Source: Acidimicrobiales bacterium
GTDB lineage: Bacteria; Actinomycetota; Acidimicrobiia; Acidimicrobiales; Aldehydirespiratoraceae
Length of the DNA: 61,187 bases
NCBI GenBank assembly: GCA_029263175.1
Contig: JAJCXZ010000083.1
Span: 1 to 61,187, forward strand
Reading direction: 5' to 3'
The notes under the pieces: model-generated
The model's database searches: none
What the model was told of the DNA's origin: nothing
Seen by the model: only the letters and a program-made list of their open reading frames with translations
In this document: positions 26,918 to 36,581 of the stretch, piece after piece
Layout: the number at the start of each line of letters is the position of its first letter
Numbering within the stretch: position 1 is the stretch's first letter
Made by a program: the position numbers and the translations under genes

Positions 26918-28088
26918 AGTCGTCGATCTCGTTGCGGATTTCGGCGGAGTGTTCGCCCATTCGAGGCGGTCGGCGCGCTGTGGTGCGGACGGCGCCGTCG
27001 ATGCGGATGGGGGAGCGGATGGCGCGGTACGCATCGCCGTCGGTGACGATCGGGTCGCTGCCGATTCCCTCAGCCCAGGCGATTGCCTCGGGGATGGAAT
27101 TGATGGGGCCGCAGGGCACATCGTTGGCGCGAAGAAGGGCGACCCACTCGTCCCGGGTGCGTGTGCCGAGGGTGGCCTCCAACTCAGCGTTCAATGCCAG
27201 GACGTTGGCTCGGCGGATCGTGTTGTCGGCGAACCGAGGATCGTCGAGCAGCTCGGGGCGATCGATGGCACGGCACAAGGCGGCGAACAGCTTCTGGTTG
27301 GCCGCCGCGATGATCATCTCGCCATCGGCGACGCGGTACGACTCGTAGGGAGCGATCGAGGCATGACGGTTGCCATTGCGGGCCGGGTCGCTACCGCCCA
27401 TCAGGGTGGCCGTCTGATGGTTGAGAGTGCTGGCCAACGCGGTGTCGAAGAGCGACACCTCGATGTGGCGGCCGATGCCGGTGACGTTGCGCTCATGGAG
27501 CGCGGCGAGCACACCGATGGTGGCGTTCATGCCCGTCATCATGTCGACGATTGGCACGCCTACTCGCAGCGCTCGACCCTCGTGTTCTCCGGTGAGGTGC
27601 ATCGGCCCGCCCATCGCCTGGGCGACCAGGTCGTAGCCGGGGAGATCAGCGGCGGCAGTGTCCGCGCCATACGCGGTGATGGAGGCGGTGATGATGTCGG
27701 GACGATCGACGGCCAAGGATGCATGGTCGAGGCCCAGCGAGGCGGCAAATCCGGGCTTGTAGTTGTCGAGCACGATGTCGCCGGTGCGGGCGAGCTTCCG
27801 GGCGAACGCGATGTCGTCGGCGTTCTTGAGGTCGAGCACGATCGACCGCTTGTTGCGATTCAGCGAGGAGTAGTACGTGGCTTCCTGCTCGGTGCCGCCG
27901 TCACCGTCGTCGACGTCTCGCCACGGCGGACCCCAGATGCGAGTGTCATCGCCGAGTCCGGGTCGTTCGATCTTCACCACGTCGGCGCCCAGGTCGCCGA
28001 GCGTCTGACCGACAAATGGGCCCGCGAGCACTCGGGAGAAGTCGATCACACGGATACCGGCGAGGGGCTTTGGCGAATCAGTCGTCAC
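26916..28088 (-). CDS. CaiB/BaiF (family III) CoA-transferase
   Basis: 390 residues from the chosen GTG (MTTDSPKPLAGIRVIDFSRVLAGPF). Family motifs: LGDLGADVVKIERP, NRNKRSIVLDLK, catalytic Asp in PGYDLVAQAMGG, and GIGRHIEVSLFDTALA. An ATG at 28154 would add 22 residues with no family similarity; neither start has a good Shine-Dalgarno. It is distinct from the CoA-transferase at 19810. It probably forms acyl-CoA substrates for the same degradative block as the ligase downstream. Confidence 0.88.
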   Translation of the reverse strand: MTTDSPKPLAGIRVIDFSRVLAGPFVGQTLGDLGADVVKIERPGLGDDTRIWGPPWRDVDDGDGGTEQEATYYSSLNRNKRSIVLDLKNADDIAFARKLARTGDIVLDNYKPGFAASLGLDHASLAVDRPDIITASITAYGADTAAADLPGYDLVAQAMGGPMHLTGEHEGRALRVGVPIVDMMTGMNATIGVLAALHERNVTGIGRHIEVSLFDTALASTLNHQTATLMGGSDPARNGNRHASIAPYESYRVADGEMIIAAANQKLFAALCRAIDRPELLDDPRFADNTIRRANVLALNAELEATLGTRTRDEWVALLRANDVPCGPINSIPEAIAWAEGIGSDPIVTDGDAYRAIRSPIRIDGAVRTTARRPPRMGEHSAEIRNEIDD

Positions 28089-28171
28089 GAGCAACCGGTC
28101 TATCAGCGAAGACGTTGTGTTCGCGTCGCGGAAGGTCGGCCGCCCGATATCCATTTGAGGGGGCCGGTAGC

Positions 28172-30040
28172 GTGGCTGAAATGGCGGCTGATGACTGCGC
28201 GAGATGTGGCATCCCCACGGTGCCAGGTGCGTCCTTTTGCCATGGCTGTGGGGTTCGCGTCGATGTGGTTGTCGCCGACCTCGACCTCTTTGGCCCACCG
28301 GGAGGAACGCCGCAGGCCTATGCCGCCGGAGAGCCGACCGGAGAACGACTGAAGACAGCCCTGGGTTTGGGAGTGGTGCTCGCACTTGTTGCGCTCGCGG
28401 TCGTCTACATCGGGTCCGTCGACAGCGATCCCGCGACCGACGACGCCACGGCCGACGCGACCGAGTTCACGGACGAAACCGACGCCGAAGGTGCCACGGC
28501 GGATGTGGAACGGCTCGATGACGTGATCGATGAGGCCGCTGATCTGGTGGCCCGTAGCGCCGGCCGACTCGTGGAACATTCCCAGATCGCGTTGGGTGAG
28601 GGGTGGCCGATCAGCGCCCTGCGCCACAACGGTGAGGCGATGGCATTTGTGGCCCCGACATCGACCTACCACTTCTCAGAGGTCGGATTGGATCTCTGGG
28701 TCGGACCCGACTTCGACCAGTTGACCAAGGTCCCACTGGTCTTGCCCACAGGCGTTGAGGTCGCCGACGTTGCGCTGGTGGCCGGCCGGTTGCTGGCGGT
28801 CGGTAGCAACGAGTCCGGTGAGCTCACCGCCTGGCACTCTGATGACGGGCGTCTGTGGGTCGTCGAAGATATCCCCGGACCCGAACCTCGCTTGCGCATG
28901 CCGTTCGGAGGCGAAGACAATTGGTCGATCTCGGATAGCGAGATTCTGGTGGGCGCGGCGGGGGTCGGGGTGCTGGTGACCCGTCATCAGGATTCCTACA
29001 TCGAAATCATGACTACTGCGTTCGATCATTTTGGGCTCCCACTGGATGATCTCGGCTTCTTCCAGGTCTACGAGGACGTCGACTCAGTGTCGCTGGCCGC
29101 CCCGTTTGGCTTCATCTTCGCCACGGTCGAGACCGGGGCGCTCGAGCTGAACGAGACTCGTTTCGATGGTGAGCCGCCACCGATGGCCTGGCTCTTCAAC
29201 GATGGCGACGGATGGGTCTGGCAGCAGTTCGAGACGCCGTGGCTGCAGTCGGCGGGCGTAGATCGCGAGGGCAACTTCTTTGCGATGGAGTGGCGCAACA
29301 GCGGGCCACAACTGCTGCGTTCAGTGGATGGGTTGACATGGACCGAGACCGCGGTCACCGGCGACATCAATTTCATCCTTCCGTGGGGCGACGGGCTGCT
29401 GACCACATCCCAGACTGACCTCGAGGTCACCGTCGACGGTGATCTCGACAGACTCGGCATGGGTGAGATCGCGCCGTCGGGATCCGATGGAGGTTGGTAC
29501 TTCGGCCTCCGCTCGGGTGCAGATGGAGTGGTTGTCGCGTGGCAGTCCTGGGATCTCGGCGTGTCAGGCCCGGTGTCGGCGTCGTTGCTGAAAGACGGTT
29601 ACTCCCTCAGCTCCGATGACGGGTGGACGCTGGAGTTCCGCCGCGATGGCGACATCGTCTGGTCCACGGAGGGCCAGCCATCGGCTGACGAGTATGAGGC
29701 TGACCTCGATCGGCGCGTGGTCGCTCTGCTCGACCCCGAGACCGGGGATTCGCTCGTGGAGTTCTCGCTGGATGAACTGCAGCAACTGGCCAGCGAGACG
29801 AATACCTACCGGAAGTCGAGCAGCGATCAGGTTCTGTTCTCCCACGATCTCGAAGATTGGTATCGAGGCCTGATCGGAACCGTTGCCGAGCCGACTTCGG
29901 TGTGGCACGGGGGCGCCGAGTTCGTCGATGAGCAACTAGCGGTCTTCGGCCTCCGGGAGGGCGATCCGTGGGGGTATTCCAGCCCTCTGATCGAGCTCTG
30001 GGTGTTCGACCTCCCATCGGATGGCAGTGATGGCGGCTGA
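28172..30040 (+). CDS. Zinc-ribbon membrane protein with large C-terminal domain (paralogue 1)
   Basis: 622 residues. An N-terminal zinc ribbon (C9-x2-C12 and C23-x2-C26) is followed by a short linker, one membrane helix (about residues 62-81, LGLGVVLALVALAVVYIG), an acidic stretch, and about 500 residues outside the membrane. That region has repeated W/GxG motifs (WHSDDGRLW, SVDGLTW) of a beta-propeller/sialidase-like look. GAGGGGG at 28157-28163, eight bases before GTG 28172, decides the start; ATG 28181 is possible. The gene downstream is a clear tandem duplicate. Function unknown; sensing is one guess. Confidence 0.75.
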   Translation: MAEMAADDCARCGIPTVPGASFCHGCGVRVDVVVADLDLFGPPGGTPQAYAAGEPTGERLKTALGLGVVLALVALAVVYIGSVDSDPATDDATADATEFTDETDAEGATADVERLDDVIDEAADLVARSAGRLVEHSQIALGEGWPISALRHNGEAMAFVAPTSTYHFSEVGLDLWVGPDFDQLTKVPLVLPTGVEVADVALVAGRLLAVGSNESGELTAWHSDDGRLWVVEDIPGPEPRLRMPFGGEDNWSISDSEILVGAAGVGVLVTRHQDSYIEIMTTAFDHFGLPLDDLGFFQVYEDVDSVSLAAPFGFIFATVETGALELNETRFDGEPPPMAWLFNDGDGWVWQQFETPWLQSAGVDREGNFFAMEWRNSGPQLLRSVDGLTWTETAVTGDINFILPWGDGLLTTSQTDLEVTVDGDLDRLGMGEIAPSGSDGGWYFGLRSGADGVVVAWQSWDLGVSGPVSASLLKDGYSLSSDDGWTLEFRRDGDIVWSTEGQPSADEYEADLDRRVVALLDPETGDSLVEFSLDELQQLASETNTYRKSSSDQVLFSHDLEDWYRGLIGTVAEPTSVWHGGAEFVDEQLAVFGLREGDPWGYSSPLIELWVFDLPSDGSDGG

Positions 30041-31847
30041 CAGCTGCGTGAGATGTGGCACCCGCGTGGTGTCCGGAGCAGACTTCTGCCACCGCTGTGG
30101 ACTCAAGCTCGACGTGGTGGTCGCGGAACTCGATGTTTTCGCCCCGCCGGGCAGCAGTCCTCAGGGGTACACCGACTCCGAGCCATCGGGTGAGCGACTG
30201 AAGACTGCGATGGGCGTGGCAGCTGTGCTCGGGTTGGTTGCGTTGGCCGTCGTCTACATCGGTGGCGCGGAGACGGAGCCGGTTGCGCACGAGGCGGCGT
30301 CGAACGAGTTGTCGGATGACGGCGATGCCGAGGTGACCGATGACGAGGTCGAGCAGGCAGCCGAGCTGACCGATGGGGCAACCACCGACCTGACCGCCCG
30401 TGCCGTGGGCCGACTGATCGAGAGGTCCAGTGCCGAGGTCGGTGTTGGGTTGCCGGTCAGCGTCGTGCGGCACAACAACGAGTTGATGGTCTTCGTGGCA
30501 CCGAGAGCTTCGTATTTCTCGCCCAACGTCGGGCTCGACCTGTGGGTCGGGCCCGAGCTCGACCAACTCACAAGGGTTCCAGGAGTACTACCCGAGGGCG
30601 CGGTGGTGAGTGACGTGGCGGTGGTCGACGGTGGGTTGCTGGCGGTGGGTCAAGGTGAGCTGGGCGACCTCACTGCTTGGCGTTCTGATGACGGCCGGTC
30701 CTGGAAATCGGAGCCTCTCCCCGGCTCGGATCCGGACGGTTCGTGGCCGATGGTCGGTCGCCGAATCCATGTTGGCGATGCCGGTATCGGAGTGTTGGCG
30801 AGCGGCCAGGATCAGACTCCATTCGGCCCCGCGGCGGCGACGTTTCTGGAGGATCTCGGCCTGAGTTTGGCGGATCTGGACTCCTATGACCTCTACCGCG
30901 AAAGTGACTCGATTTCGTTGGGAGCGCGATTCGGCTTTCGGCTCGCCACGGCCACCTTCGATGAGCTCGGGCTGGACGAGTCGACAATGAACGGGAGGCA
31001 GCCGCCCATGATCTGGCTGTTCGATGACGGCACCGGATGGGAGTGGCAAGAGCTCGAGTGGGACTGGGTGCAATCGGTGGGCACCGATGATCAGGGCGGG
31101 TTCTACGGGATTGGGTGGGGAGACGCCGGGCAAGAGCTTGTTCGATCCACGGATGGCCGTTCGTGGACGGGTTCTCGGCTCTCGGGCGACCTGACCTCCC
31201 TGATCCCGTCGGGTGATGGTCTCCTGGTGACATTCCAGTCGGATCTTGCGCTCAGGGTCGGCAACGAGTTCGACAAACTCGACATGAGGGATCTCATTCC
31301 ATCGGCCGCCGACGGCGGGAGGCCGCACAGCATCACGGCCGTCGGGTCAGGCGCCGCGGTGGCATGGGAGTTCTGGGGTGGTCCGCGGGTGACGTCCCCA
31401 CCCTCGGCGTCGTTGCTGAAAGATGGTTTTGTGCTCGCCACGGAAGACGGTTGGACGCTGGAGCTCAGTCGAGACCGAGACGTTGTCTGGAGATCAACGG
31501 GTCGAGAAGACTCGTACGACGTTGACCTCGAGTCGCGAACGATCACGCTTCTCGATCAGGAGACGGGCGCCGCCATCGTCGGGTTCACCGTTGCCGAACT
31601 CCAGCAGCTCGCTGACCAGGTCAACCAGCGAGACAAATTGGTCAGTGATCAGGTCCTGTTCTCCTATGACCTCGAGAACTGGTATCGAGCGCTCATCGGT
31701 GGCGTCTCCAACCCGGCCACGGTATGGCACGAGGGAATCGAGTTCATCGATGGCGGGGTCGCCGTGTTCGGCTACCGCGGTGGCACTCAATGGGGCTTCG
31801 CCAGTCCGAGCCTCGAGCTGTGGATCTTCGACTTGCCGCCGAACTAG
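30021..31847 (+). CDS. Zinc-ribbon membrane protein with large C-terminal domain (paralogue 2)
   Basis: 608 residues and the same layout as the preceding protein: C9, C12, C23, C26 zinc ribbon, membrane helix (VAAVLGLVALAVVYIGG) and a long exported domain. Shared blocks include GLDLWVGP, SASLLKDG, SDQVLFS and ELWIFDLP. ATG 30021 overlaps the upstream gene by 20 bases, so translation is coupled; ATG 30030 is an alternative. The start aligns with that of paralogue 1, which supports both starts. A cyclase/STAND regulator follows 18 bases later. Confidence 0.75.
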   Translation: MAVMAADSCVRCGTRVVSGADFCHRCGLKLDVVVAELDVFAPPGSSPQGYTDSEPSGERLKTAMGVAAVLGLVALAVVYIGGAETEPVAHEAASNELSDDGDAEVTDDEVEQAAELTDGATTDLTARAVGRLIERSSAEVGVGLPVSVVRHNNELMVFVAPRASYFSPNVGLDLWVGPELDQLTRVPGVLPEGAVVSDVAVVDGGLLAVGQGELGDLTAWRSDDGRSWKSEPLPGSDPDGSWPMVGRRIHVGDAGIGVLASGQDQTPFGPAAATFLEDLGLSLADLDSYDLYRESDSISLGARFGFRLATATFDELGLDESTMNGRQPPMIWLFDDGTGWEWQELEWDWVQSVGTDDQGGFYGIGWGDAGQELVRSTDGRSWTGSRLSGDLTSLIPSGDGLLVTFQSDLALRVGNEFDKLDMRDLIPSAADGGRPHSITAVGSGAAVAWEFWGGPRVTSPPSASLLKDGFVLATEDGWTLELSRDRDVVWRSTGREDSYDVDLESRTITLLDQETGAAIVGFTVAELQQLADQVNQRDKLVSDQVLFSYDLENWYRALIGGVSNPATVWHEGIEFIDGGVAVFGYRGGTQWGFASPSLELWIFDLPPN

Positions 31848-31865
31848 GGGAAGTAGGGTTGCGCC

Positions 31866-34514
31866 GTGCGGGTACCGGTGGATGTCGAGGCGATGAGCTT
31901 CCTGTTTTGCGACATCGAGGGTTCGACGCGTCTGTGGGAACAGTTCCCCACCGAGATGAGTGGGGCGCTCGAAACGCACGACGAACTCGTCCTGTCGGCC
32001 TTTCGTGCGAATGATGGCGAAGTCTTCTCGGCTGCCGGCGATGGCTACGGCGCCGCGTTTGTCTCCCTCGAGCAGGCCGCTCGTGCCGCCCGGACGATTC
32101 AGCGCTCCCTCGGGGCCCAGAACTGGCCGACAAGCACTCCGATCATGGTTCGAATGGGCCTTCATTCGGGCGTCGCTGAATATCGCGACGGTGCGTACTT
32201 CGGCCCGGCGGTCAACCGCGCCGCCCGCATCATGTCGTCAGCGCACGGTGGCCAGACGGTCGTCTCGGCCACGGTCAACGAGGCTTTGCGCGAAGGTCCG
32301 GTCCCGCTGAACGATCTCGGGCTCCATCACCTCAAAGACCTCGATGAGCCGGAGCGCATCTGGCAGTTCGGGGCCGGTACCTTCCCCCCGTTGCGCAGTG
32401 CACGGGGCACTGACGTTCGTCTCCCCGAGTCGCCGACGGCGCTCGTTGGTCGGTCGGCCGAACTCGGCGAGCTGATGGTATTGCTTCCGACTGTTCGCGG
32501 CATTGCCATCATCGGTCCCGGGGGGATCGGGAAGACCCGGGTCGCGGTGGCGCTCGCCTCCCAGGTCGTGGATGACTATCCCGATGGCGTCGTGTTCTGC
32601 GATCTCGGTCAGATCAGCCGTAGCGATGAAGTGCCCGAGGTGGTCGCCACCGCCGTTGGCGTACGCCAGAGCCCAGGGCGCTCCATGCTGGGCACGCTCG
32701 AAGAGTGGTATCGAGCAAAGCGTGCACTCTTGATCCTCGACAACTGCGAGCAGGTCACCGAGGGGGCGAGGGAGCTGGTCGACCGACTGCTCATGAACTG
32801 CGCCGAGCTCCAGGTCGTGCTCACGTCACGGGCCAGTCTCGGATCTGAGCACGCCCTGATGTACGCGCTGAAGTCGATAGGCGGTGGGGCTGCGCACGGA
32901 CTTCTGGTCGATCGGATCCGTCGACACGATCCGACGTTCGACGAGACCACTCATTCGGTGGGCTTGCGTGAGCTCGGCAAGCGTCTGGACGGCATGCCGC
33001 TGGCGATCGAGCTGGCTGCAGCCCGGTGTCGAGGCCTCTCGCCGGCCGAGCTGGTCGAGCGCATCGATCAGCACCCGGCACTGCTCCGCGACCCGTCGCG
33101 CGACCCGCGCCAGCAGTCAGTCGATGCGATCATTGCGGGCAGCTACGAAGCCCTCTCGATCAACGAACAGATCGTGTTGGCGCGCTGCTCCGTTTTTGTC
33201 GGGCCGTTCGATCTCGCCTCGGCTGAAGCGGTGGTGGGGCATGAGCCCCTGGAGTGGTTCGACGTGTCCGATGCGTTGGTCGCACTGGTCAGCGCCGGAC
33301 TGGTGCAACGGTCCACTGCGGCCGCCGGCTACCGAATGCTTGCACCGGTCCGGCAGGCGACGCTCGAGTTGGTAGCGGCGGCGGACCCTGTTCGCGACAG
33401 GCATCGCGATCACTTCGTGGATCTTGCCGAGCGCATCGGGGTCGGGGTCGAGTCGGCCGACGAGGCCCGTTGGGGCGCTCTCGCGCTAGCCCAGCTCGGC
33501 GACCTTCGCGAAGCCTGGGAGCGATGCATCCGTGTTGAAGACGTGGATGGCGCCGCTCGCATCGTCTGGGGTCTGTACCGGTTGGCTTTCGATGCGCTCC
33601 ACATCGAGCTCATGCGGTGGGCCCGGGAGACGCTCGAGTTGATCGATGCCGATGATCCGGCTCAAGATGCGGCGCGTTCACGTTGCTTGGGCACGATTGC
33701 TGCGTGTGCGTTTCACCTCAACGAATTCGACCTCCTTCACCGTTCGGTAGCGGAGATCGAAGGTGCCGAGAATGCCGCCGAGGAGGTGCGCCCGACTGCC
33801 TACTCAGTCCAGGCATTGGCCTACGCGAATCAACGGGACGAGGCAGCCGCCATCGGGGCGATGAGGAAGGCGATCGAAGCCGCGGGGCAGGTTGGCGACA
33901 CCTGGAACCTCGCAATGGGACACATCTTCCTTCGGGACTTCGACACGGCCAACCGGCTGTGTCGCGAGATGCGTAATCCCTCGGCGTGGGCGTGGTTCCA
34001 CAACTATCGTGGTTTCACGAGAACCGACGAAGGCCGCCTGATGGCGGCAGAGGACGACTTCAGCCAGGGCGAGGAATACGCCCGCCTCGTGGGCAACACC
34101 CAGGCATTGGCCGTTGCGCTCAATGAGCGGGGGTTGGTGGCGGGCCGAGCAGGGACGGGAACTGTTCGCGACGAGTTCGGTCCGATCGATCAGGCGATCG
34201 AGATCTTTCAGCGCACCCGCACACCACTCCAGTTGTGGAACAGCCTGGAGATTGTCGCCCAGGCGTTGCATCGCCATGACTTTCTCGAAGCGGCAGCCGT
34301 CCTGTGGGCCGCAATCGATCAGGAGGGGGTGACCCCTGCCTCGCGAGGGACTCGACCGTCCCGTGAGGAGCGCGCCCGGGTGGTCGAAGCGTTTCCTTCC
34401 GCCCCCGACCGAGGGATGACCATGGATGTCTGGCTCGCCACCGCGTACGCACGGGAGATGATCTCGCTGGCATTGGAGCCGACCAGCGTTGCCCCTGGCG
34501 GAGCTCTCCGATAG
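31866..34514 (+). CDS. Adenylate/guanylate cyclase-domain STAND ATPase regulator
   Basis: 882 residues. N-terminal class III cyclase domain: metal aspartates D16 (FCDIEGST) and D59 (AAGDGYG), and VNRAARI for transition-state binding. The usual purine-specifying Lys and Asp appear replaced by S55 and by Ala in GAYFGPAVN, so it may be inactive or use other nucleotides. Then a STAND/NB-ARC ATPase (Walker A GPGGIGKT, Walker B LLILDNCEQ, GMPLAIELAAARCRGLS), followed by helical TPR-like repeats. Unlike many relatives, I see no LuxR helix-turn-helix at the end. GTG start. Confidence 0.85.
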   Translation: MRVPVDVEAMSFLFCDIEGSTRLWEQFPTEMSGALETHDELVLSAFRANDGEVFSAAGDGYGAAFVSLEQAARAARTIQRSLGAQNWPTSTPIMVRMGLHSGVAEYRDGAYFGPAVNRAARIMSSAHGGQTVVSATVNEALREGPVPLNDLGLHHLKDLDEPERIWQFGAGTFPPLRSARGTDVRLPESPTALVGRSAELGELMVLLPTVRGIAIIGPGGIGKTRVAVALASQVVDDYPDGVVFCDLGQISRSDEVPEVVATAVGVRQSPGRSMLGTLEEWYRAKRALLILDNCEQVTEGARELVDRLLMNCAELQVVLTSRASLGSEHALMYALKSIGGGAAHGLLVDRIRRHDPTFDETTHSVGLRELGKRLDGMPLAIELAAARCRGLSPAELVERIDQHPALLRDPSRDPRQQSVDAIIAGSYEALSINEQIVLARCSVFVGPFDLASAEAVVGHEPLEWFDVSDALVALVSAGLVQRSTAAAGYRMLAPVRQATLELVAAADPVRDRHRDHFVDLAERIGVGVESADEARWGALALAQLGDLREAWERCIRVEDVDGAARIVWGLYRLAFDALHIELMRWARETLELIDADDPAQDAARSRCLGTIAACAFHLNEFDLLHRSVAEIEGAENAAEEVRPTAYSVQALAYANQRDEAAAIGAMRKAIEAAGQVGDTWNLAMGHIFLRDFDTANRLCREMRNPSAWAWFHNYRGFTRTDEGRLMAAEDDFSQGEEYARLVGNTQALAVALNERGLVAGRAGTGTVRDEFGPIDQAIEIFQRTRTPLQLWNSLEIVAQALHRHDFLEAAAVLWAAIDQEGVTPASRGTRPSREERARVVEAFPSAPDRGMTMDVWLATAYAREMISLALEPTSVAPGGALR

Positions 34515-34523
34515 GACTGGCCT

Positions 34524-36239
34524 GTGTCTAAACCTGACGACGGGGCTCCTGCGACCCGGTCCAACTCTGGAACCGACTTCATTCGCGAGATGCTCAAGGA
34601 GCACTCGTCGGATGGGCCCTATGGCGGACGGGTGCAAACTCGGTTCCCACCGGAGCCCAACGGCTTCCTTCACATCGGTCACGCCAAGTCGATCACGCTG
34701 AACTTCGGTGTTGCCGACGAGTTCGGCGGTGAGTGTCGTCTGCGCTTCGACGACACCAACCCGGAGACCGAAGACTCCCGATTCGTCGAAGCCATCCAGG
34801 AGGATCTCCGCTGGCTTGGAATCGAGCCCGGCGAGCCGTCATTCGCGTCCGACTACTTTGACCAGCTTCACGAATGGGCGGTCGGCTTGATCGAGCGGGG
34901 ACTGGCTTACGTCGACGACCAGGATGCGGAGACCATTTCGGAGAATCGCGGCGGGTTCACCACCCCTGGCACCGATTCGCCGTGGCGTGACCGCAGCGTG
35001 ATGGAAAACCTCGAGCTGTTCGCCCGGATGAAAGCGGGCGAGGTCGCGGAGGGCAAGAGCGTTCTGCGCGCCAAGATCGACATGAACCACGAGAACATGC
35101 AGATGCGTGATCCGGTCATGTATCGAGTCCGCCACAAACACCATTTCCGCACCGGGGATGAGTGGAAGATCTATCCCACCTACGACTGGGCTCATGGGCA
35201 AAGCGATGCCATCGAGGGTACGACACACTCGTTGTGCACGTTGGAGTTCGACAGCCATCGCCCGCTCTACGACTGGTACCACGAAGCGATCGGGCTCGGT
35301 TCTGACCATCCGCGCCAAACCGAGTTCGCCCGCCTCAACCTGACTCACACAGTACTGAGCAAACGCAAGCTGCTCGAGCTCGTCGGGCAAGGACACGTCG
35401 ACGGCTGGGACGACGCTCGCATGCCGACACTTCGCGGGCTTCGCCGTCGTGGCTATCCGCCCGAGGCCATCCGTGAATTCTGTGGGCACATCGGCATCGC
35501 CAAGGTGAATGGAGTGCACGAGATCGAGTTGCTCGAATCGTTTGTGCGCACCCGCCACAACCGCCATGCCCCGCGGCGGATGGCTGTGCTCGATCCGCTC
35601 GAAGTCGTCATCACCAACTGGCCCTCGGGCCAGGCCGATGTGCGCGAGGCGATCAACAATCCCGAGGACGACTCGGCCGGCACCCGTGAGGTGCCGTTTT
35701 CGGGCCGGCTGTTCATCGAACGTGACGACTTCATGATCGACCCGCCGAAGAAGTTTTTCCGGATGGCCCCTGGGCGTGAGGTTCGGCTGCGGGCGGGGTA
35801 CTTCATCACGTGCGACGAGGTGGAGACGGGGCCCGACGGCGAGATCACCCGGCTGCTCTGCACCTACGACCCCGAGACCGCCGGCGGCCAGGCCCCCGAC
35901 GGTCGCAAGGTCAAGGCCACCCTTCACTGGGTGTCGGTCGACCATGCTCTGGATCTCGATGTTGCGCTCTATGAAAGACTGTTCCTCGACGAGCACCCCG
36001 GTTCTGACGGCGGCGATCCTCTGGCATCGCTCAACCCGGGCTCTCGGTCGATGATTCAGGCCAAGGCCGAGCCGGCCGTCGCCGACATCGCCCCCGGCCG
36101 GGTCGTGCAGTTCGAGCGGCTCGGATATTTTGCGAGAGATCTCGACGACGATCCTCTAGCGTCGTCGCTGTTGTTCCATCGCACCGTGGGCCTGCGCGAT
36201 GAATGGGCCAACATCCAGAAGCGTCAGATCAAGGGCTGA
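34524..36239 (+). CDS. glnS: Glutaminyl-tRNA synthetase
   Basis: 571 residues. Class I signature FLHIGH (with FPPEPNGFLHIGHAKS), the LRFDDTNPETE block and the KMSKS-type VLSKRKL place it in the GlnRS group, not GluRS. The C-terminal anticodon-binding beta-barrels (FSGRLFIERDDFM, KVKATLHWVS) are complete. It charges tRNA-Gln directly. Most Actinobacteria lack it and use GatCAB, so its presence is notable. GTG start, nine bases after the STAND gene; a small membrane protein follows. Confidence 0.95.
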   Translation: MSKPDDGAPATRSNSGTDFIREMLKEHSSDGPYGGRVQTRFPPEPNGFLHIGHAKSITLNFGVADEFGGECRLRFDDTNPETEDSRFVEAIQEDLRWLGIEPGEPSFASDYFDQLHEWAVGLIERGLAYVDDQDAETISENRGGFTTPGTDSPWRDRSVMENLELFARMKAGEVAEGKSVLRAKIDMNHENMQMRDPVMYRVRHKHHFRTGDEWKIYPTYDWAHGQSDAIEGTTHSLCTLEFDSHRPLYDWYHEAIGLGSDHPRQTEFARLNLTHTVLSKRKLLELVGQGHVDGWDDARMPTLRGLRRRGYPPEAIREFCGHIGIAKVNGVHEIELLESFVRTRHNRHAPRRMAVLDPLEVVITNWPSGQADVREAINNPEDDSAGTREVPFSGRLFIERDDFMIDPPKKFFRMAPGREVRLRAGYFITCDEVETGPDGEITRLLCTYDPETAGGQAPDGRKVKATLHWVSVDHALDLDVALYERLFLDEHPGSDGGDPLASLNPGSRSMIQAKAEPAVADIAPGRVVQFERLGYFARDLDDDPLASSLLFHRTVGLRDEWANIQKRQIKG

Positions 36240-36242
36240 GCG

Positions 36243-36566
36243 ATGGACGCAACCGGCGCGGAATTTCTCCGGTACATGATCACCTCCGCGCTCCTGATGG
36301 GGTTGGGGTTGGGCGCTGCCGCCTATGTCCGGTTTCGCCACAACACTGCACATCGGGCCTTTCGTCGGCTGGTCTACTACTACATCGGCCTACTGGCGCT
36401 CATCGCCGTGCTCACCGCAGGGGCCGACGTTTCCGAGGTCCGCTGTCGCGGTAACCCAATGGAGTGGTGCCGTTACAACGACTCACTGCCGGTCATTGCC
36501 CTGGTGGTGTTCGCCTGGCTTCTGGTGGTCCTACCGAGAGCGCGGTTCCTGTACAACGACCGCTGA
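36243..36566 (+). CDS. Small membrane protein, function unknown
   Basis: 107 residues with three hydrophobic helices (about 12-28, 43-60 and 81-97). The loop ADVSEVRCRGNPMEWCRYNDSL, with two Cys, lies between the second and third. It starts three bases after the glnS stop, so it is probably cotranscribed. No family recognised. Confidence 0.6.
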   Translation: MDATGAEFLRYMITSALLMGLGLGAAAYVRFRHNTAHRAFRRLVYYYIGLLALIAVLTAGADVSEVRCRGNPMEWCRYNDSLPVIALVVFAWLLVVLPRARFLYNDR

Positions 36567-36581
36567 CCGGGGCGCGGTCAG
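36563..36581. terminator. Bidirectional terminator between convergent genes
   Basis: CTGACCG (36563-36569), loop GGGCG, CGGTCAG (36575-36581): a perfect seven-pair hairpin that overlaps both stop codons (TGA on + at 36564, on - at 36578). No strong T-run. Confidence 0.5.
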
